A DNA stretch of 64,000 nucleotides, taken from positions 1 to 64,000 of IMG/VR virus record IMGVR_UViG_3300044844_001686. One strand, given 5' to 3'. The DNA is from a virus. The position numbers were made by a program, and so were the translations under genes. A model generated the notes under the pieces. The model had not been told where the DNA came from, ran no database searches, and was given only the letters and a program-made list of their open reading frames with translations. Each line of letters begins with the position of its first letter. The stretch's first letter is position 1. Positions 15,715-23,738 of this stretch are shown piece by piece.

Positions 15715-16433
15715 AGTTTACTTCTATTTTTAATCAATTGTTCAATGTTTCTATCATTCTCTTGAGATTTTGATGCTGAATATAATGCTCTGTATCGTTC
15801 CTCTGTGATTTCTTCTGGGTCAGTTAGGTAATAACAAGCAATACTTTTTCTATATGTATTATTTGGGCAAGTTATGGGATCGTTAAACCCATGCCAAGAA
15901 TTTTTGGTAGTGTCAAAAATTACTGCTCTATTGAATATACAATCCACTTGGGCAATTTTTTCTTTTGGTTTTTTGTTTAGAAAATCGTGTGACCAAAATT
16001 CTAAATTACCTCCCCATTTTGGATTCCATTCCTGTGATAGATATATTATAAAATTATATTTTCTTTGTAATTTTAATTTTGGGTGAATTGAATAATCTAG
16101 ATGTACATTCAATTTCCCACCGTTACCATGAATGTGCCAGCCAGCACCATGTAATCCGATATCAGTATATAGATTATTTGTTTTTGTTATATTTTGAATT
16201 ATTTCTACGAATTCTTTTGAATTTAGATAAGAAAAAAACTTATAAGTGGTTTCTGGAAAATGATACCAATTGTTTAAAGTTTTTTTTATTTCTAATGGAT
16301 TATTATAATCGAACCAATGTGTGGATTCAAATGGGATAAATTCTTCTGATATCTTTTTTGCGATAGATGGTTCTAAAAAATCATCTATAATGTAGTAATC
16401 AAACGGTTCATTATAATGTATGGTTGGGTGCAT
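15711..16433 (-). CDS. 2OG-Fe(II) oxygenase, prolyl-hydroxylase-like
   Basis: 240 aa from ATG 16433, chosen because GGAGA lies 6 nt upstream. A longer reading from 16469 would overlap the upstream gene by 35 nt. The jelly-roll dioxygenase core has iron ligands H111-L-D113 (KLNVHLDYS) and H181 (NSWHGF), and R195 (TYRKS) as the probable 2-oxoglutarate-binding residue. IIYLSQEWNPKWGGNLEFW (129-147) is the strand-turn typical of prolyl hydroxylase-like enzymes. A charged helical tail follows. It probably hydroxylates a protein side chain. It lies two genes after collagen-like fibres in the same operon. Confidence 0.88.
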   Translation of the reverse strand: MHPTIHYNEPFDYYIIDDFLEPSIAKKISEEFIPFESTHWFDYNNPLEIKKTLNNWYHFPETTYKFFSYLNSKEFVEIIQNITKTNNLYTDIGLHGAGWHIHGNGGKLNVHLDYSIHPKLKLQRKYNFIIYLSQEWNPKWGGNLEFWSHDFLNKKPKEKIAQVDCIFNRAVIFDTTKNSWHGFNDPITCPNNTYRKSIACYYLTDPEEITEERYRALYSASKSQENDRNIEQLIKNRSKL

Positions 16434-16434
16434 A

Positions 16435-17007
16435 TTATCTCCATTTCGGACCTTCAAACCATGCAGCAATACTATATCTAGTTCCTCTTATTACTGGATT
16501 TGCTCTATGTGTAAAAAATGAAGGAAAAAATATAGTCGATCCTTGTTGCCTAATCTCAGAAGCATCAGGATATGTTGATACATCTACTAACTCAAAATCT
16601 CCACCTTCATATTCAGTAGAGTCTGATAGTTGGATTACACAAGAAAGTTTTCTATGATAAACGGGATCATTGTTTAACCAAAAAACGTCGTGATGGTTTT
16701 TATATTCTCCTTGGTCTTCGTGACTATATTCTGCGAATTGAATGAAATTTAATCTAGTAATGTGTATGTCAAAAAAATCATTATTTGCACTTATTGCTGC
16801 TTTCCATAATGCATCAAATATATACGCAAATCTCCAATTTGAACTATGAATAAATTTTATTTTACTTCTTCTATTTTTATAATCAGCGAAAGCATCGATA
16901 TTACCAACAAGAGCATCTTGTGATGGAATGGATTGAACATCTCTGATTATTTTTTCGCAAGTATCTTTATCAAAATATGATTTAAAATAACACCATTCAC
17001 CTTTCAT
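16435..17007 (-). CDS. 2OG-Fe(II) oxygenase, PKHD/prolyl-hydroxylase type
   Basis: 190 aa from ATG 17007. GAGG lies about 6 nt upstream, and a TTG start at 17019 is less likely. It is a compact dioxygenase with H105-H-D107 (YKNHHDVFW), distal H167 (SFFTHRANPV) and R177 (GTRYSIAAWFEGP). SCVIQLSDSTEYEGGDFEL (122-140) is the classic PKHD/prolyl 4-hydroxylase strand pair. All catalytic residues are present. The stop codon lies 1 nt from the start of the second oxygenase, and the start is 8 nt after the last collagen-like fibre gene. That makes the fibres likely substrates. Homologues are common in T4-like cyanophages, but their substrates are unknown. Confidence 0.9.
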   Translation of the reverse strand: MKGEWCYFKSYFDKDTCEKIIRDVQSIPSQDALVGNIDAFADYKNRRSKIKFIHSSNWRFAYIFDALWKAAISANNDFFDIHITRLNFIQFAEYSHEDQGEYKNHHDVFWLNNDPVYHRKLSCVIQLSDSTEYEGGDFELVDVSTYPDASEIRQQGSTIFFPSFFTHRANPVIRGTRYSIAAWFEGPKWR

Positions 17008-17015
17008 AATATTCC

Positions 17016-18698
17016 TCAATTTTTTGTTTTTAGTTCATCTATCTGTATTTTCTGTTCTTTTAATGCTTCTATTAATAACGGTACTATTTTTGAGTATAGT
17101 ACGGTTAAATATTTTTCTCCAGAAATACTATGTCCATATTTATTAGAATCAAAAGGGGCAATTTTTACTGCTTCTGGTAGCACTTCTTGTATTTCTTGTG
17201 CTATAAATCCTATTTGTCTTGAAGAGTCTTTATATCCAAATGAATTAGCTAATTCGTTTTGTTCGTAATATACACCATGTATTTTACTTATCTTTTCTAA
17301 ACAATTGTCAACATTTCCTAAAACTTGTTTTAATCTTTTATCAGAATAATATGCAGTAATTTGTCCAGTTGCTCTTATTTCTCCTGTTGTTCCTGCTATA
17401 GTATTAACTCCTAGTGCTGTAACTTCAGTTACCACATTGCTAGCCGCTCCTTGTACTCCTTGAGGACCAGTAGCACCAACTGCCCCCTGTGCTCCCTGTG
17501 GACCCTGTGGACCTTGAACTCCTTGTCTGCCTTGAAATCCTGCAATTGAACTAGCCGCTCCTTGAACTCCTTGCGGTCCAGTAACACCAACTGCCCCCTG
17601 TGCTCCCTGTGGACCTTGAGCGCCTTGGAATCCTTGCCTACCTTGGAATCCTGCTATTCCAGCAACTCCTTGAGGACCAGTAGCACCTACAGCGCCTTGT
17701 GCTCCTTGAGCGCCCTGTGGACCTTGAGCGCCTTGGAATCCTTGTCTACCTTGGAATCCTGCTATTCCAGCAACTCCTTGAGGACCAGTAGCACCTACAG
17801 CGCCTTGAGCGCCTTGTGGTCCTTGTGGACCTTGAGCGCCTTGAAATCCTTGTCTACCTTGGAACCCCGCAATCGAACTTGCAGCACCTTGTACTCCTTG
17901 AGGACCAGTAGCACCGACAGCACCCTGAGCGCCTTGAGCACCTTGAAATCCTTGTGGACCTTGGAACCCTGCCACCCCTTGAACTCCTTGTGGTCCGGTA
18001 ACGCCAACTGCCCCTTGAGCGCCTTGTGGACCTTGTGGACCTTGCGCTCCTTGAAATCCTTGTGGACCTTGAAATCCTGCTACCCCTTGAATGCCCTGTG
18101 GTCCAATAGCACCAACTGCGCCTTGAGCGCCTTGTGGTCCTTGTTGACCTTGAGCGCCTTGGAATCCTTGTGGACCTTGGAACCCCGCAATCGAACTTGC
18201 AGCACCTTGTACTCCTTGAGGACCAGTAGCACCGACAGCACCCTGAGCGCCTTGAGCGCCTTGAAATCCTTGTGGACCTTGAAATCCTGCTACCCCTTGA
18301 ATGCCCTGTGGTCCAATAGCACCAACTGCGCCTTGAGCGCCTTGTGGACCTTGTGGACCTTGAGCGCCTTGGAATCCTTGTGGACCTTGGAACCCTGCCA
18401 CCCCTTGTATGCCTTGTGGACCAGTAGCACCAACTGCGCCTTGTGCTCCCTGTGGACCTTGTGGACCTTGAGCGCCTTGAAATCCTTGTGGACCTTGGAA
18501 TCCTTCTACTCCTTGAACTCCTTGTGGACCAGCAGCACCCACAGCACCCTGAGCGCCTTGTGGTCCTTGTGCTCCTTGTGGTCCTTGTGATCCGGAATAG
18601 CTTGAAGCGGGACCAGTCCAAATGCCTTCTGATGAAATTATTTCATTTAGATTTATAGATATGCCATTTTTTACAACGAAATTATTATTAGCTGCCAT
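17016..18698 (-). CDS. Collagen-like tail fibre with S74 chaperone domain (copy A)
   Basis: 560 aa. A short N-terminal domain ([20 protein letters not shown], about 10-29) is followed by about 385 residues of Gly-X-Y triplets, mainly [18 protein letters not shown] and GRQ. The triplet run is interrupted three times by SSIA. The C-terminal 125 residues form an intramolecular chaperone of the Peptidase_S74 type: YYSDKRLKQ with the Ser...Lys self-cleavage pair, then [20 protein letters not shown] and a final coiled coil [16 protein letters not shown]. The chaperone normally trimerises the fibre and cleaves itself off. It overlaps copy B by 11 nt. Prolines occur only at the X position. Confidence 0.92.
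   Translation of the reverse strand: MAANNNFVVKNGISINLNEIISSEGIWTGPASSYSGSQGPQGAQGPQGAQGAVGAAGPQGVQGVEGFQGPQGFQGAQGPQGPQGAQGAVGATGPQGIQGVAGFQGPQGFQGAQGPQGPQGAQGAVGAIGPQGIQGVAGFQGPQGFQGAQGAQGAVGATGPQGVQGAASSIAGFQGPQGFQGAQGQQGPQGAQGAVGAIGPQGIQGVAGFQGPQGFQGAQGPQGPQGAQGAVGVTGPQGVQGVAGFQGPQGFQGAQGAQGAVGATGPQGVQGAASSIAGFQGRQGFQGAQGPQGPQGAQGAVGATGPQGVAGIAGFQGRQGFQGAQGPQGAQGAQGAVGATGPQGVAGIAGFQGRQGFQGAQGPQGAQGAVGVTGPQGVQGAASSIAGFQGRQGVQGPQGPQGAQGAVGATGPQGVQGAASNVVTEVTALGVNTIAGTTGEIRATGQITAYYSDKRLKQVLGNVDNCLEKISKIHGVYYEQNELANSFGYKDSSRQIGFIAQEIQEVLPEAVKIAPFDSNKYGHSISGEKYLTVLYSKIVPLLIEALKEQKIQIDELKTKN
17439..18600 (-). repeat. Collagen triplet repeat tract, copy A
   Basis: 9-bp triplets combine into longer units of roughly 60-100 bp that recur with few changes, for example the block ending in the SSIA interruption. 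Long near-identical stretches are shared with copies B and C, which favours recombination. Confidence 0.9.
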
Positions 18699-20397
18699 AT
18701 TTTATTTCTTTTATTAATAAATCTATTTCTTTTTGTTGTTCTTTTATAGTTTCTATTATTAATGGAATTAATTTTTCATAATTAACCGTTAATAAATTTA
18801 AACCTGTGATGCTATTGTGATTTTCATCAATATCAAATGGTGCTAATGCAACAGCTTCTGGTATAATTTTTTGAACTTCTTGTGCTATAACTCCTATTTG
18901 TTTGCTATAATCTTTATATCCAAAGGTTTCTGCAAACTTATTTTGTTTATAAAAAATTCCATTTAATTGATATAATTTTTCACTAGCATTTTTTATAGAT
19001 TCTATATTATCTTTTAACCTTATGTCAGAATAATACGAAGTTATGTTTCCGGTTGCTCTTATTTCTCCTGTTGGTCCTGCTGGGGTTCCAACTCCTAACG
19101 CAGTTACTGATGTTTGCAAAACATTAGATATCCCTTGAACGCCCTGCGGACCTTGTGGACCTTGGACTCCTTGTCTACCTTGGAATCCTGCTATTCCAAC
19201 TGCTCCTTGAACTCCTTGTGGTCCAGTAACGCCAACTGCACCTTGTGCACCTTGTGGTCCCTGTGGACCTTGGACTCCTTGTCTGCCTTGAAATCCTGCA
19301 ATAGAACTTGCAGCACCTTGAACTCCTTGTGGTCCAGTAACGCCAACTGCTCCTTGTGCGCCCTGTGGACCTTGTGGACCTTGGACTCCTTGTCTGCCTT
19401 GAAATCCTGCAATAGAACTTGCAGCGCCTTGAACTCCTTGTGGTCCAGTAACGCCAACTGCTCCTTGTGCGCCCTGTGGACCTTGTGCGCCTTGAAACCC
19501 TTGTCTGCCTTGAAATCCTGCAATAGAACTTGCAGCACCTTGAACTCCTTGTGGTCCAGTAACGCCAACTGCACCTTGTGCACCTTGTGGTCCCTGTGGA
19601 CCTTGGACTCCTTGGACTCCTGTTACGCCGATTGCTCCTTGAACTCCTTGAGGACCAGTAATACCAACTGCTCCTTGTGCGCCCTGTGGACCTTGTGCGC
19701 CTTGAAACCCTTGTCTGCCTTGAAATCCTGCAATAGAACTTGCAGCGCCTTGAACTCCTTGGGGTCCAGTAGCACCGACAGCACCTTGTGCTCCCTGTGG
19801 TCCTTGCGCTCCTTGGACTCCTTGTCTACCTTGGAATCCAGATATGCCAACTGCTCCTTGAATTCCAGCGTTTCCAGTAGCACCAACTGCACCTTGTGCA
19901 CCTTGTGGTCCCTGTGGACCTTGGACTCCTTGGACTCCTGTTACGCCGATTGCTCCTTGAACTCCTTGTGGACCAGTAGCACCGACAGCACCTTGTGCAC
20001 CTTGTGGACCTTGTGCGCCTTGAAACCCTTGTGGACCTTGGAACCCTGCAATAGAACTTGCAGCGCCTTGAACTCCTTGGGGTCCAGTAGCACCGACAGC
20101 ACCTTGTGCTCCCTGTGGTCCTTGCGCTCCTTGAAATCCTTGTGGACCTTGGAACCCTTGTCTACCAACAACCCCTTGTATGCCTTGTGGTCCTGTAACT
20201 CCCGCAATTCCTTGAGACCCTTGTGGTCCTTGTGCTCCTTGTGGTCCTTGGAATCCTTGAACGCCTTGAAATCCTTGTGGTCCTTGCGGACCTTTTATGT
20301 TCGTTGTAGAAGCAATCCAAACAGAGTTGTTGGAAATAACTGAAGTATTTCCAACAACTAATCCATTTTTTATTATTAGTTTAGATTGTTCTGCCAT
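18688..20397 (-). CDS. Collagen-like tail fibre with S74 chaperone domain (copy B)
   Basis: 569 aa, with the same plan as its neighbours. The N-terminal domain ([20 protein letters not shown], about 8-27) is followed by about 385 residues of Gly-X-Y triplets with several SSIA interruptions. The C-terminal S74 chaperone has [30 protein letters not shown] and the coiled-coil end [20 protein letters not shown]. It lies 4 nt after copy C and overlaps copy A. The three copies differ mostly in the order of repeat blocks and in the chaperone. They could form homotrimers or mixed trimers, which the sequence cannot decide. Confidence 0.92.
   Translation of the reverse strand: MAEQSKLIIKNGLVVGNTSVISNNSVWIASTTNIKGPQGPQGFQGVQGFQGPQGAQGPQGSQGIAGVTGPQGIQGVVGRQGFQGPQGFQGAQGPQGAQGAVGATGPQGVQGAASSIAGFQGPQGFQGAQGPQGAQGAVGATGPQGVQGAIGVTGVQGVQGPQGPQGAQGAVGATGNAGIQGAVGISGFQGRQGVQGAQGPQGAQGAVGATGPQGVQGAASSIAGFQGRQGFQGAQGPQGAQGAVGITGPQGVQGAIGVTGVQGVQGPQGPQGAQGAVGVTGPQGVQGAASSIAGFQGRQGFQGAQGPQGAQGAVGVTGPQGVQGAASSIAGFQGRQGVQGPQGPQGAQGAVGVTGPQGVQGAASSIAGFQGRQGVQGPQGPQGAQGAVGVTGPQGVQGAVGIAGFQGRQGVQGPQGPQGVQGISNVLQTSVTALGVGTPAGPTGEIRATGNITSYYSDIRLKDNIESIKNASEKLYQLNGIFYKQNKFAETFGYKDYSKQIGVIAQEVQKIIPEAVALAPFDIDENHNSITGLNLLTVNYEKLIPLIIETIKEQQKEIDLLIKEIKYGS
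19126..20292 (-). repeat. Collagen triplet repeat tract, copy B
   Basis: Tandem 9-bp triplets arranged in larger blocks, several of which recur almost identically within the tract (for example around 19280-19600). Confidence 0.9.
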
Positions 20398-20401
20398 CTG
20401 A

Positions 20402-22090
20402 TTAGTTTCTTAATGTTAAAAGTTCTTTAATTTGCTTTTGTTGTTCTTTTATAGCTTCTACTATTATTGGAATTAATTTTTCATATTGTACTGTTATGTA
20501 ATTTTCCCCAGAAATGCTATTTCCATCGGAATCCGTATCAAAAGGAGCAGGTTTAACTATTTCAGGAGCAAAAGGTTTTATTTGCTGTGCTATCAATCCT
20601 ATTTTTTTACTATAATCGTTATATCCAAACTTTTCTGCTAACTTATTTTGAGTAAAATAAATTCCACTTATACTTAATACTTTTTCTAAACAATTTTCAA
20701 TTTTGTTTATATTTTTCTTTAATCTTTGATCTGAGTATGCTGCTATGATATTTCCAGATGCTCGTATTTCTCCAGTTCCGCCAAGTGCAGCATTTACTCC
20801 TAATGTACTAAGATTATTGGCAGGAATTATTAAATTTGCTCCTTGGAATCCTTGTCTGCCTTGGAATCCTGCTATTCCAGCAACTCCTTGAGGACCAGTA
20901 GCACCTACAGCGCCTTGTGCTCCTTGTGCTCCTTGCGGACCTTGTGCGCCTTGGAATCCTTGTCTGCCTTGGAATCCTGCTATTCCAGCAACCCCTTGAG
21001 GACCAGTGGCGCCAACTGCTCCCTGTACGCCTTGTGGTCCCTGTGGACCTTGGACTCCTTGTCTACCTTGAAATCCTGCTATTCCAACTGTCCCTTGAAC
21101 TCCTTGCGGTCCAGTAGCGCCAACAGCACCTTGTACACCTTGTGGTCCCTGTGGACCTTGGACTCCTTGTCTACCTTGGAATCCTGCTATTCCAATAGCA
21201 CCCTGAACTCCAGTATTACCAGTAGCACCAACAGCGCCTTGAACGCCTTGTGGTCCTTGTGGTCCTTGTGCGCCTTGGAATCCTTGTCTTCCTTGAAATC
21301 CTGCTATTCCAGCATTACCAGTAGCACCTACAGCGCCTTGTGCTCCTTGTGGACCAGTAGAACCTTGAAACCCTTGTCTGCCTTGAAATCCTGCTATTCC
21401 AATAGCACCTTGCACACCAACATTACCAGTAGCACCTACAGCGCCTTGTGCTCCTTGTGGTCCAGTAGAACCTTGTATTCCTTGTCTACCTTGAAATCCT
21501 GCTATTCCAATAGCACCTTGCACACCAGCATTACCAGTAGCACCAACTGCTCCCTGAACTCCTTGTGGTCCCTGTGGACCTTGTGTGCCTTGAAACCCTT
21601 GTCTGCCTTGGAATCCTGCTATTCCACTATTTCCAGTAGCACCAACTGCTCCCTGAACGCCTTGAGGACCAGTAGAACCTTGTATTCCTTGTCTACCTTG
21701 AAATCCTGATATTCCGATAGCGCCCTGAACTCCAGCATTTCCAGTAGCACCAACCACGCCTTGTACGCCTTGAGGACCAGTAGAACCTTGAACGCCCTGC
21801 CTACCTTGAAATCCTGCTATTCCGATAGCACCCTGAACTCCAATATTACCAGTAGCACCCAAAGCACCTTGTACGCCTTGAGGACCAGTAGAACCTTGTA
21901 CTCCTTGTCTACCTTGGAATCCTGCTATTCCAGTAAATCCAACATTTCCAGTTATCCCAATATTTCCTTGAAATCCTTGATCTCCGGTTATATTTGTTGA
22001 TGGACCTACCCAATGACCAGTTGAATTTGCGACAAGAGTATCCCCAACAATTAATCCGTTTTTTATTTCAAAGGGTTTATTTGTTGCCAT
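20402..22090 (-). CDS. Collagen-like tail fibre with S74 chaperone domain (copy C)
   Basis: 562 aa. The N-terminal domain ([20 protein letters not shown], 7-26, then WVGPS) matches copies A and B and is probably the attachment end. The triplet region is of another flavour: GSTG, GNAG, GNVG and GAIG blocks alternate with [10 protein letters not shown], and there are no SSIA breaks. The C-terminal S74 chaperone has [29 protein letters not shown] and the end [20 protein letters not shown]. It is the first collagen gene of the operon and follows the 206-aa fibre protein gene by 1 nt. The promoter is probably the one at 22743-22750. Confidence 0.92.
   Translation of the reverse strand: MATNKPFEIKNGLIVGDTLVANSTGHWVGPSTNITGDQGFQGNIGITGNVGFTGIAGFQGRQGVQGSTGPQGVQGALGATGNIGVQGAIGIAGFQGRQGVQGSTGPQGVQGVVGATGNAGVQGAIGISGFQGRQGIQGSTGPQGVQGAVGATGNSGIAGFQGRQGFQGTQGPQGPQGVQGAVGATGNAGVQGAIGIAGFQGRQGIQGSTGPQGAQGAVGATGNVGVQGAIGIAGFQGRQGFQGSTGPQGAQGAVGATGNAGIAGFQGRQGFQGAQGPQGPQGVQGAVGATGNTGVQGAIGIAGFQGRQGVQGPQGPQGVQGAVGATGPQGVQGTVGIAGFQGRQGVQGPQGPQGVQGAVGATGPQGVAGIAGFQGRQGFQGAQGPQGAQGAQGAVGATGPQGVAGIAGFQGRQGFQGANLIIPANNLSTLGVNAALGGTGEIRASGNIIAAYSDQRLKKNINKIENCLEKVLSISGIYFTQNKLAEKFGYNDYSKKIGLIAQQIKPFAPEIVKPAPFDTDSDGNSISGENYITVQYEKLIPIIVEAIKEQQKQIKELLTLRN
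20838..21984 (-). repeat. Collagen triplet repeat tract, copy C
   Basis: Units of about 90-100 bp encode GATGN(A/V/I)[13 protein letters not shown]-type blocks repeated many times, with an A/B-like segment at the C-terminal end (around 20840-21010). Confidence 0.9.
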
Positions 22091-22091
22091 T

Positions 22092-22712
22092 TTATACCAA
22101 GATTAGTTGTCTTGTTAATTTTACTACGGTAGTAGCATTGGTTGGAGTAAATAATAAATTCATATTACCGGAAGTAATTGTAGCATCAAATGTTCCTAGA
22201 GAAGCATTTGTGAATATTTCTCCATATTGAGCGAGATAAACTGTTGTGCCGTTATGTATTAGTTTTAGTGTTATTGTATGATAATTTGTAGATGAAGTCA
22301 TTTGCACTTCATAAGTTGCTGTTCTATATGTTGCTGCGGGAAAGCTGTCTAGTGTAATTTGATTTGTGGTTGTGGTAGTATAATTTTCCGAAATTAAAAC
22401 TGTTGAAGGTCCGATTTGAACCTCGCCACCATATTGAGCGAGTTTTACTAATCCAGTGTCAAGAACTTCTATAGAAGGTATACCAGAGATATCATTAACA
22501 GAGAATATTGTTCCGGACATTGAGTCTGTGATAGAGAATAATTGTCCGGTGTTACCTTCAAAAGAAAGTGTTCCGTTTGAAGTTGGGTATACATTAAGAA
22601 CAATATTCTTAGCATTTGTTGATGCGTCTGCTGCGGAAAACGTAATTTTTGGGTTAGTATTTGCTATACCAACATTAGGTTGAATTACTATATTTTGTTC
22701 GTTTAATGCCAT
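22092..22712 (-). CDS. Fibre-associated structural protein with a shared C-terminal domain
   Basis: 206 aa, beta-rich and low in Lys. The N-terminal half has ITFSAADASTNAKNIVLNVY and GTLSFEGNTGQLFSITDSMS, a segment type common in marine phage fibre proteins. The C-terminal about 90 residues (from LDSFPAATYRTATYEVQMTS to KLTRQLILV) match the C-terminus of the protein encoded at 29958-30962 in pattern and length. It heads the operon containing the three collagen-like fibres, 2OG oxygenases and glycosyltransferases. It may form a fibre base or tip. No enzymatic motif is seen. Confidence 0.75.
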   Translation of the reverse strand: MALNEQNIVIQPNVGIANTNPKITFSAADASTNAKNIVLNVYPTSNGTLSFEGNTGQLFSITDSMSGTIFSVNDISGIPSIEVLDTGLVKLAQYGGEVQIGPSTVLISENYTTTTTNQITLDSFPAATYRTATYEVQMTSSTNYHTITLKLIHNGTTVYLAQYGEIFTNASLGTFDATITSGNMNLLFTPTNATTVVKLTRQLILV

Positions 22713-22742
22713 TTGGTATTCTCTAAGGAGTTGTTATTTAAC

Positions 22743-22750
22743 TATTTATA
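22743..22750 (-). promoter_or_regulatory. T4-type late promoter for the collagen-fibre and modification operon
   Basis: Exact TATAAATA on the minus strand, about 30 nt before the ATG at 22712. No other exact copy occurs in a gene gap until 12741, so the eight genes between are likely co-transcribed. Confidence 0.82.
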
Positions 22751-23483
22751 TCCCGAAGCGATTGCGAGAAGCGTTAAAATTTTGTTGAATTTCTGCTGCG
22801 GATAATGCTCTGTTATACGCCATAACACTCGATATTTCAATATTGCCAAACAAACTAGCTCCTCCCCTACAACCTATATAAAATTTTCTGTTACCGAAAT
22901 TATTAGTATTATTAGCATATCCAGAAAGGGGGTTAGATATTTCGTCTTTTATAACACCGTTGCTGTATATAAGATTTTCTTTGGAAGTTTGTGAAGTGTC
23001 GTGTATTATAATATTAGAATGCCAATTGGAATCGTTTAATAAAGTTTTAGAATATACTCCTATATTATATCCAACATTTCCTCTAACACTAGCAAAAATA
23101 TCATAATTCGCTCCAACAGAATTATCAGAAAATGATGCTACAAAACAATCGGTATAACTGTTAAAATTTGGACCTAATTCATATAGAACTTTTGGAGAAG
23201 TCCCATAGGATAATACTTTTACTGAAAATAAAACTGTTACCGCATTGGTTGTTGATAAATTTAGAGGATTAATCGTTTCTACATAATCATTTATTCCGTC
23301 TAATACAAATTTGCCATTATTTTCTGTAGAATAAACTGGTCCATTTACTAAAGAAGCGTGATTACCATTTCCACTCAAATCATACCAAACAGCACCTGAT
23401 CCAGGATAACTTTTTGGATTAGCAGCATCTAAACATAAAACTAATCCATTAGTAACAATACTTGCTCCGTGACCCAAACTCAC
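22746..23483 (-). CDS. LamG/concanavalin A-like lectin fibre protein
   Basis: 245 aa. It starts at GTG 23483, with GGAGG 8 nt upstream. It is a LamG-type jelly roll: LVLCLDAANPKSYPGSG and YDLSGNGNHASLVNGPVY at the start, then DGINDYVET. WHSNIIIHDTS, FYIGCRGG and the typical ending VMAYNRALSAAEIQQNFNAS follow. Such domains bind carbohydrates or proteins, and a cell-surface glycan is the likely target. It is the compact form of the LamG frame also used by the 789-aa protein encoded just upstream at 23728-26097. The two share the same N- and C-terminal sequences. Confidence 0.85.
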   Translation of the reverse strand: MSLGHGASIVTNGLVLCLDAANPKSYPGSGAVWYDLSGNGNHASLVNGPVYSTENNGKFVLDGINDYVETINPLNLSTTNAVTVLFSVKVLSYGTSPKVLYELGPNFNSYTDCFVASFSDNSVGANYDIFASVRGNVGYNIGVYSKTLLNDSNWHSNIIIHDTSQTSKENLIYSNGVIKDEISNPLSGYANNTNNFGNRKFYIGCRGGASLFGNIEISSVMAYNRALSAAEIQQNFNASRNRFGI

Positions 23484-23738
23484 TTACATTTCCTCCATTG
23501 GAGCAGTCCATTCTAATCCATTTAATATTTCTAATATTTCTTCGTAAGTATACGGACCTTCTGTATTCTCCAAAGTAGAAACAAATTCTGGCTGTTCTCC
23601 ATCCCATTTAACAAACGTTTTGGAACCATCCACAGAACGTCTAACCGTTTCGGCAGAAGTTTCTAATACTTGACTAAAATCAACTTTTGATAATTCCGAA
23701 GTTGGAAAGATTATAAAATTTCTATCATTATATTCCAT
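23484..23738 (-). CDS. Small conserved protein between the LamG genes
   Basis: 84 aa from ATG 23738, preceded by AAGGAG at 5-nt spacing. Longer readings from upstream codons run through the LamG gene and are not supported. The sequence has DFSQVLETSAETVRRSVDGS, then TFVKWDGEQPEFV, and YTYEEILEILNGLEWTAP at the end. This pattern recurs in small proteins of T4-like aquatic phages near fibre genes. Function is unknown. A fibre-assembly role is only suggested by position. It overlaps the 789-aa gene by 11 nt, and the next gene starts immediately after its stop codon. Confidence 0.72.
   Translation of the reverse strand: MEYNDRNFIIFPTSELSKVDFSQVLETSAETVRRSVDGSKTFVKWDGEQPEFVSTLENTEGPYTYEEILEILNGLEWTAPMEEM

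Noticed and set aside
16434-16469. Longer start for the second 2OG oxygenase
   Set aside because: It would overlap the upstream oxygenase gene by 35 nt and lacks a ribosome binding site, while ATG 16433 has GGAGA at good spacing.
17562-18590. Long plus-strand open frame rich in Leu, Ser, Trp and Cys opposite collagen copy A
   Set aside because: It is the antisense reading of the GPQ-type triplet DNA. Similar frames occur opposite copies B (19114-20343) and C (20843-21709). There is no SD and the composition is unlike a protein.
17439-21984. Regular repeats that could suggest a CRISPR array
   Set aside because: The repeats are coding Gly-X-Y triplets without unique spacers of constant length, inside intact fibre genes.
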